The translations under genes were made by a program, and so were the position numbers. Source: Aurifilum marmelostoma (Eukaryota > Ascomycota > Sordariomycetes > Diaporthales > Cryphonectriaceae). From it: 64,000 nt of DNA. The notes beneath the pieces were generated by a model. That model saw only the letters and a program-made list of their open reading frames with translations, had not been told where the DNA came from and made no database searches. The stretch is taken from assembly GCA_027559495.1 (NCBI GenBank), contig JAMXSV010000003.1, forward strand, positions 744,001 to 808,000. The letters are read 5' to 3'. Below are positions 57,883 to 64,000 of the stretch, piece by piece (the first letter of the stretch is position 1; each line of letters starts with the position of its first letter).

Positions 57883-60184
57883 CTACAGGAACACGTCGGT
57901 GGTGTCAAGCTGAAAGTCCTGCACCAGAGCCGCCCAGTCGGGCCAGTCCCCAAAGCTGGTGTCGATGCCGTACTCGTCGTTTGCCGCTGCCACCGTGTGG
58001 TCCAGGCCCGCAGCAGCAGGAACCCCTACACCCGCCATAGATGACGATGAGAAATGCTCGCCAAATGCTGGTCCCGGCTGCTCGGGCACGCCGTCTCTCC
58101 CCATACCCGGCGGTCTCCTGCTGTGCAGCAGCTTCTCCCGTATGGCCACGGCCTTCTTCCTGAGAACCACCAGCACCAACAGCTTCGGACCGAGGCCGGT
58201 GGCCGGCTCGCGCGGCACATCGTTGGAAAAGAAAACCTCGACTGCCTTCCACGCCCTGTCGGTCTGCGGACCCTCGGGCTTCGCGCACAGGTGCAGCAGG
58301 ACGTACAGCATGACGTTGGTCTGCGGGTACGCCCTCTTGGTCCAGGCAAACTGCTTGAGAAGGCCGTCATCGTTGTACGACTTGTGCTCCAGGATGTCGA
58401 TGGCCTCCTGCAGGTTCTCCACAGTGGCAAAGTCAGAGTGCAGCCCGGCCCGCTGCTGCAGGAGGATCCACTGCAGCCTCGTGACGAAGTCGGTCTTTTT
58501 GAGTAGGAACCGCGTGCAGAAGAGGGTCAGGCGCTGCTGCGGGATCACCGGGTTGCACCAGGCCATGCACTCGTCCAGCCGCGCCCGGAGCTCCTGGATA
58601 GTCTTGGCCCGGGCGGCCTCGCTCGGCGGCGACGTCGGCGGTGAGGACGCAGCCATGGCCGCCAGTCTCTGCATCGTCTTGAAGAGCTCGATGGCGATCA
58701 GGGAGAAGGTCATGGCCGTCCAGCCTGCTCTCGGCTTGGGCGGCGAGACCATGTCGGGCGTGAGATCCGAGTCGTGCACGTTGGCTGGGAGATCGACATC
58801 CGACATCAGCAGCGGCCCGTTGGTGTTCTCAAGGCCGTAGTCCTCTCCACCCCGGCTGTCCCTGCTCAACAGATGCCACCACAGACGGCGACGGATTTCT
58901 GCCTGGAATGGAGAGAGACCGAGGCGCTTCCCATCGCGGTGAAGGCCCAGCGACTGGGCAATGCGTATATTGAGGCCATTCAGTATCCATATTCCCTTGC
59001 TGCGGTTGTGCATCCGGAGTGCCGCCTAGGGAAGAGAAAACGAAAATTAAAATATTAGACGACGATGTGCGGTAGCCTTGGTAGAAATGAGGCCAGGAGA
59101 CTTACCACATATATCGTCAGGGCGTGCAAGCTAGATATGGTAGGGCGGTCCAGGAAGTTCCCCTGGGCAAGAGCCTGCTCAAGTGCGAGCTTGAACCGCA
59201 GGAGCGTGGTCTCCTTGTCCTCCCTGAGGACCAGCTCGGCCTCTGCAGGGTCAAACGAGATGGTGGCGGCATAGTAGATGGCAAAACTCAGCGCCAGGTG
59301 CTCATAAGACGCCGATGCAGGGTCGTTGATGACCGAGTAGACCTTGACTTCGTCGGTGGGGAGATGCAGGAGTCTCAGCCCAGCGCAGGTCTCGACGTTG
59401 TCCACGTAGACGGACCACAGCCGCACGGCGACGTGACTGGGCGGGTGGAGGCTGGCTGGTGATATCGTCGGGTCTGGAGACGAGATGACGCCCAGAGGAT
59501 TAAAGGGCGAGGGCACTACCGGCCCCGGACTAGACTCTGGGGGGGGTCAAGACGGACTCGATGCAGTGCTCCTGTTACGTTTTGATTTTCTTGTCAGGAC
59601 TGTTCGACGCCAACCGCGTAAAAAGAATGAGTGTGTGTGCTGACTTCTTTGATCACTCTAGAAAGCAGGACCTCGTTGAAGTACTGGCTCGATGAGCCCT
59701 TCTGGATGAGGACTTCCTGTCTAGACTTTGACGAGCCCGAGTAGAGAGGGTTTGTCGGCTCGCCGCCATGACCGGAATCTTGATCTCTTCGAGACGTTCG
59801 TGATTCGGTCTCGGCCTCAGCATCAGACTGCCTGGCCCTCTTGAGGCTTCTCTCGAGGTCGGAGATGCGAGAAGACATGTCAGCGACTATGGTTCGCCTG
59901 GTTCGTCGTATCCGGGGCCCGGGCGGCGGGTACGAGCAGGCCCGGCCCGAACGCCTGCAGGCCGAGCATGGCTCCCGCCTATCGCAGCGAATCTTCCTCT
60001 GATTGCAAGGGTAACAAGAGCGAGAGAGAAGAGGCCTACTGGAGGTGACACTTGGCTCGGCAGATGATGTCCGCTGCTGCTGCTGCTGCTGCTGCTCCTC
60101 GAGTTGTTGTTCTCCTTCGGACGGCGTGCTCACACTTCGCCGATCCTCTGTGGAATTAGTGCTCATGTCGTGGGCATAGTTCAT
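57883..60184 (-). CDS. Zn(II)2Cys6 fungal transcription factor, one frame break
   Basis: Exons 60184-59645, 59571-59106, 59025-57883; introns 73 and 80 nt. About 715 residues after one base is dropped. The DNA-binding part has a Gln run and then Cys at 57, 60, 67, 73, 76 and 83: SCYPCNQRKIRCDRREPCSA, spacing CX2CX6CX5CX2CX6C. A coiled coil (SSRISDLERSLKRARQ) follows. The middle domain is of the fungal-specific type: HLALSFAIYYAATISF, SLHALTIYV, LNIRIAQSLGLHRDGKRLGL, AEIRRRLWWHLLSRDSR. The C-terminus is acidic (DWPDWAALVQDFQLDTTDVF), like an activation domain. In the second exon a G8 run at 59539-59546 (C8 in the gene) is one base too long: HCIESVLT before it, PESSPGPVVPSPF after it. It is divergent from an MFS transporter 741 bases away, a common arrangement for a pathway-specific regulator and its target. 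Confidence 0.85.
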
Positions 60185-60925
60185 CTCTTGTCCGCCATAA
60201 TGTGGCTCATAGAGAGATCAAAGTTCAACAATACCCTTGGGTACTTCGAAAAGAGGCCCTGGAGGGTGAGTGGTCCTCTTAGTGTGGAAGTGGCGCTCCG
60301 TGCAAGCCGGGGAGGGGGGTGTTCCCTAATCCCAAAGGGGAGGCACGACGTTGACTTTAGGGCCGAGAGTCTTAGTCAGCCAGCGGCCTCGGGACTATAA
60401 CAATGGGTTTTACGCCCGAACCCGTCTGGGGACCACGTCACCGAGAACTCAAACCCCAGCGCGGCATGAATTTTAACCTTTCGCTCATCTCAGTCAGAGA
60501 TTTTTTTCTTACTTTTCTTCTTCTTACCCCTTTGTGGTGCCCCCGAATCCCACTTAGAGCCGGCCAGACCAATATGGATGGATCAGCGACATGGATCACC
60601 TTCAGCTGACGGCGCTGTATCGTCGTGAAGAGTCATGTCGGCATAGAACTTAGTACTCGCCCCGAGGGCCCACCACGTACACCATCCGTGAGACCGTGTC
60701 GATAGTCCGTGTCATAAGGCCGAGTTATGGCTCCGAGAAGATAGGTATATAATACTAATTCTACTGTAATATCCACCTTGGCCAGAGATGGTTTATTTCA
60801 TTCTCTAGAAAGTCGACGGGTGTCTGTGTCTGTAGACGGGAACGCCATCATCCCCTCGAGCCCTTCTCCCCTCCACTTCCCCCTTTTCCCTCCCCCTCTT
60901 TTACGCGATAACGGTTCCCTTCGCC
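60185..60925. promoter_or_regulatory. Divergent promoter between regulator and transporter
   Basis: 741 bases between the two ATGs. Three CCGTG words lie within 26 bases (60686, 60694, 60707) and carry the CGG triplet (as CACGG on the other strand) that Zn(II)2Cys6 factors bind. A TATATAAT at 60746-60753 faces the transporter. It is inferred, not shown, that the factor at 60184 binds here. Confidence 0.45.
60746..60753 (+). promoter_or_regulatory. TATA box of the MFS transporter gene
   Basis: TATATAAT, 173 bases before the ATG at 60926 and just downstream of the CCGTG cluster. Confidence 0.45.
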
Positions 60926-62565
60926 ATGTCTGACGCGACCAAAGATAAATTCTCGAGTGGTTCGACCACCGACCTCGAGAACGGTAACACCACCGAGGGG
61001 GACGGTACCATCGCCGACATCACCGATGAGCCATCCGACAGTGCAGACGAAAAGAAGGCGGCGGCCCCCGGCGGCGGTTGGGGTGGTGGCGGCCTGCAGC
61101 CTCCGGATGGCGGTGCTCACGCCTGGCTCTGTGTCCTTGGTGTCTGGTGTACCTCTTTCTGCAGCTTTGGCTGGCTGAACTGTGCGTATCACGTATACTC
61201 AAGACCTGGTCTTGTCATTTGTACATAATCTCTCATTGTACTGACACCGAGTGCAGCCGTGGGTGTCTTTCAGGACTATTACCAGGGAGAACTGCTCAAC
61301 CAGTATTCCGCCAGTACCATTTCATGGATCCCGTCGCTACAAATCTTCTTCATGATGGGTCTGGTAAGTCTCCTCTTCTACACAGAGACCATGTATATAA
61401 GCAAATTTTTTTACTGGATCTTTCTGACTTTCTTGTCTCCGTTACTAGGGTCCACTCGTAGGCTCCATCTACGATCACTACGGCCCACGCATGTTGCTTA
61501 TTGTCGGCACCGTTCTACACGTGCTCGGCATCATGATGGCCAGCCTGGGAACACAATACTACCAGATCCTGCTCGCCCAGGGCGTTTGCTCTGCCATTGG
61601 TGCTTCCTGCATCTTCCAGCCATGTAAGAAGGCCTTTGTCCCTCACATACAATATTCCCCTCTCCCCCTCTCGGCTCTGTCGCTTGTCTTTTACCAAATG
61701 CCAGGCTGACCAAGTCTATCATTGTCTAGCCGTGACATGCGCTGCTGGCTGGTTTAACAAGAAGCGGGGTGCGGCCTTTGGTATCATGTTCACAGGATCC
61801 AGCATCGGCGGCGTCATCTTCCCCATCCTCGTGGCACGTCTGATCCCCAAGATCGGGTTCCCCTGGGCCATGCGGACATGTGGCTTCCTCATCCTGTTCC
61901 TCCTCATCATCGCCAACCTCACCATCCGGCCCTTCTACCCCCCGTCGCCGCACCCAGTCACCGCCGCCCAGCTCGCCAAGCCGCTGAAGGAGGTGGACTT
62001 CCTCCTCATCACCGCGGGATTCTTCTTCTTCAGCTACGGCTTCTTCGTGCCCATAGACTACATCCCCGTGCAGGCCATCGCCGCAGGCATGAGCACCGAC
62101 CTCGCCTCGTACCTGCTGTCCATCCTCAACGCCGGCTCCCTGTTCGGCCGCCTGTTCGCCGGCTTCTTTGGCGACAAGATCGGCCGCTACAACATCTACA
62201 TCATCGTCTGCTACCTGTCCGGCCTGTGGATCCTGGCCCTCTGGATCCCCGCCGCGGGCGACGGCGCCCTCATCGCGTTTGCCGTCCTGTTCGGCTTCTT
62301 CTCGGGCGCCTACGTCTCCCTCATCACCCCTCTCGTCATGGCCATCTCGCCCTTCCCCGAGCTCGGGTTCCGCGTCGGCATCGTCATGATGCTCTGCGCC
62401 TTTGCGGGGCTCACGGCCAACCCTATCAACGGCGCCCTCATCGACGGGCCGACCGGCTGGCTGGCCATCAAGATCTGGTCAGGCGTCTTCTGCGTGGCCG
62501 GTGCCTCCTTTGTGCTGCTGGTCAGGGTGAGGCGTGTCGGGTGGAAGTTGGCAGCTGCCTACTAA
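60926..62565 (+). CDS. MFS monocarboxylate-type transporter
   Basis: Four exons: 60926-61181, 61257-61363, 61449-61623, 61730-62565; introns 75, 85 and 106 nt. Product 457 residues. The acidic N-terminal tail (about 55 residues) precedes PPDGGAHAWLCVLGVWC, the family's PDGG start of helix 1. Twelve membrane segments can be traced; the loop after helix 2 has IYDHYGPRMLL, and later AAGWFNKKRGAAFGIMFTGS is the family's helix 4-5 region. Ends VRRVGWKLAAAY. Fungal members of this family move monocarboxylates, riboflavin or secondary metabolites across the plasma membrane, so the substrate cannot be read here. The divergent Zn(II)2Cys6 gene suggests inducible control. No frame break. Confidence 0.88.
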
Positions 62566-63225
62566 GGGAAGGAGGCTGAGACGCGATACCGGGACGGATG
62601 ATGATTGTCTTTTGTTTTTCCACATCGGTGTTTTGGGTAAAGAGGGTCATGGCTGAGGGATGGGCGACATTTATAGAATGGGTCAAAGGGATATGCATCT
62701 GGGATGAGACAAAATTATGATTATAGGGCAACTGGAGCAATATTGTAGTATTCGCATCTGATAGACTAGGCATTGCTCTCCTCATTCACCAAAAAAAAGA
62801 AGAAGAAGAAAAAAAAGACTAATTTTACTCATGATTGCTGCATGTCGCTCCAATCTCTCCAGTGCATGAGATGAACCTGAACCAATGGGGCAAAATGAAA
62901 CAAAGTAGAATAAGGTAAAAACAACGATTGAGGATAAATCAAGAACAAAAGCCAGCAAGTAGTGGGAAGTTGAATCCCGGCTACAGTACTGCAAGAGGCG
63001 TGATTGCTATACCAACTCACTATACAGTAAGTATAATTCTGCCAGGGTTCGGGTTCGGTACTTGGCTCCAGCCCGGCGTACCCATCATTGCGCATCACTG
63101 CTCTACATCTCGTTCTGTTCCACGCTCCTACATATCAATCAAAAAAAATTTTGTCAGAGACAACTATCTGGCACAGGCAGGCCTCCATCTCTCTCATCCT
63201 GGTTTCTTTGTCAAACAGGTAAAAG
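62566..63225. other. Intergenic with a tRNA-like remnant
   Basis: 3' flank of the transporter, a purine run (62790-62818) and the tRNA-like sequence below. No protein-coding gene seen before 63226. Confidence 0.5.
62961..63026 (-). pseudogene. tRNA-like remnant
   Basis: On the - strand a D-arm-like stretch (GTGAGTTGGTATAGCAATCAC, 63020-63000) with a 4-bp GTGA/TCAC stem is followed about 25 bases on by a T-arm-like GGGATTCAACTTCCC (62978-62964) resembling a B-box. The anticodon stem does not pair and I find no acceptor stem, so this is at best a dead or rearranged tRNA, or chance. Confidence 0.3.
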
Positions 63226-64000
63226 ATGGCGGCCCCGAGCCATTCCCTCCCCCACCGCGCCGTCTCCTCCATCCGCGGCGGCGCGACGGCCACCATCAAC
63301 ACGTCCACCACGTCCGCCTCCGGAGACGCGAGCGGCGGCAGCAATCCGCGCACCCCGCTCCGCGCGATTCCGCCCATGACGCCCACCTTCAGCTCGCCGT
63401 CCAGCCTGCGTGCCGAGGACGAGGTGCTGATCATAGAGCTCGGGGCGCGGCGGGTGCGCGTCGGGTTCGCGGGGGACGCGGCACCCAAGGCGTCTGTGGG
63501 GTGTGGTCCTGAGCAGGCGCGGCGGGTGGGTGATTTTCGGAGGTGGGAGGTGGGCTATGAGGATGGATGGCGCAGGAGGGGGTGGGGAGAGGAGCAGGAG
63601 ATGTGGCGGGCTGATGTGAGGGGGTTGGATCTGGGCTTGGTGGGGGATCGGCTGGAGAGGGCGCTGCGGGAGGCATATAACAGGTAAGGCAGGTCCTGGC
63701 TCGTCGTTCGAGGGAATCCGACGACGGATCATTATTTTTCCTGGCTGGCTGACGTTTGATGGCCGTAATTTGTGTCGTTTAGGTACCTCCTCATCGACTC
63801 CCGCCCGCGGAGGGTTGTCGCTGTGCTGCCGTCTGGGACGCCCGTGCCGCTGCTGGCTACGGCGCTGTCCACGCTCTTCAGCCGGTTCCACACGCCTGCC
63901 GTGTCGCTCATGTCTTCGTCCGTCGCCTGTGCCATCTCAGCTGGTGTGCGGTCGGCGCTGGTTGTGGACATGGGCTGGGCGGAAACCGTCGTCACGGCCG
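63226..64000 (+). CDS. ro-7: Arp10/Arp11-like dynactin actin-related protein, 3' end outside window
   Basis: Exon 63226-63683, intron 63684-63782 (99 nt, GTAAGG ... TAG), second exon from 63783 running off the edge. The visible 225 residues begin with a Ser/Thr/Pro-rich tail of about 60, then the actin-fold first strands (EVLIIELGARRVRVGFAGDA). A Gly/Arg/Trp-rich insert follows, then helix LVGDRLERALREAYNRYLLI and DSRPRRVVAVLPSGTP, and SALVVDMGWAETVVTA, the phosphate-2 region. Divergence from actin and the layout point to Arp10/Arp11, the pointed-end actin-related protein of dynactin (encoded by ro-7 in Neurospora), which helps dynein-driven nuclear and vesicle transport. A different divergent actin-like protein is possible, since only the first half is seen. 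Confidence 0.72.

Noticed and set aside
2195..59546. Programmed ribosomal frameshifting at the ten breaks
   Set aside because: The shifts run in both directions, lack a common slippery heptamer or downstream structure, and occur in unrelated genes; sequence error is simpler.
1..64000. CRISPR arrays, phage or intact transposable elements
   Set aside because: No regular spacer-repeat arrays, no terminal repeats and no transposase, integrase or reverse transcriptase motif was found.

Overview
The window is nuclear DNA of a filamentous ascomycete, most likely a Sordariomycete. Genes carry short spliceosomal introns (63-111 nt) with GTRNGT donors and CTRAC-like branch sites. Coding sequence is GC-rich, intergenic DNA is long and full of homopolymers and microsatellites, and the gene set (glucoamylase with a starch-binding domain, Zn(II)2Cys6 regulator, PDK1-type kinase, Mug190-type lipid-transfer protein, dynactin Arp10/11) is typical of these fungi. 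No bacterial, CRISPR, phage or intact transposon feature was seen.

Layout. 1.1-6.0 kb: a very long Q/N-rich protein with three AT-hooks (+). 6.0-10.4 kb: gene-poor, with a decayed coding fragment near 7.5-7.9 kb. 10.4-11.9 kb: an acidic fungal protein of unknown function (+). 14.2-18.0 kb: a Mug190/tricalbin-like SMP-C2 protein (+, three exons). 18.9-23.6 kb: four short orphan-like genes (+) in partly AT-rich DNA. 24.5-28.5 kb: a 1312-residue helical protein of unknown function (+). 29.2-31.1 kb: the tri-snRNP protein SART-1/Snu66 (-). 34.2-36.4 kb: secreted glucoamylase (+, three exons). 37.2-39.1 kb: BTB-like protein (-). 41.5-42.5 kb and 44.6-46.1 kb: two unknown proteins (-). 47.9-50.5 kb: PDK1-type kinase (+). 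52.4-54.1 kb: SWIB-domain Snf12/Rsc6-like chromatin-remodelling subunit (+). 54.6-57.0 kb: GEN1/Yen1-type Holliday junction nuclease (-). 57.9-60.2 kb: Zn(II)2Cys6 factor (-), divergent from an MFS monocarboxylate-type transporter (60.9-62.6 kb, +). 63.2 kb to the end: start of an Arp10/Arp11-like gene (+), cut by the window edge.

Most genes are unrelated housekeeping or lineage-specific genes. The only pair whose layout suggests a shared job is the divergent regulator-transporter pair at 57.9-62.6 kb.

The most striking whole-window signal is ten reading-frame breaks in eight genes. All lie in or beside G/C-rich tracts, nearly all of them runs of 3-8 identical G or C bases, and eight of the ten look like one extra base. 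Intronless conserved genes such as SNU66 and the 1312-residue protein are intact. Consensus errors at G/C homopolymers are the simplest explanation; true pseudogenes or frameshifting are less likely but testable. The coordinates below keep the breaks visible.
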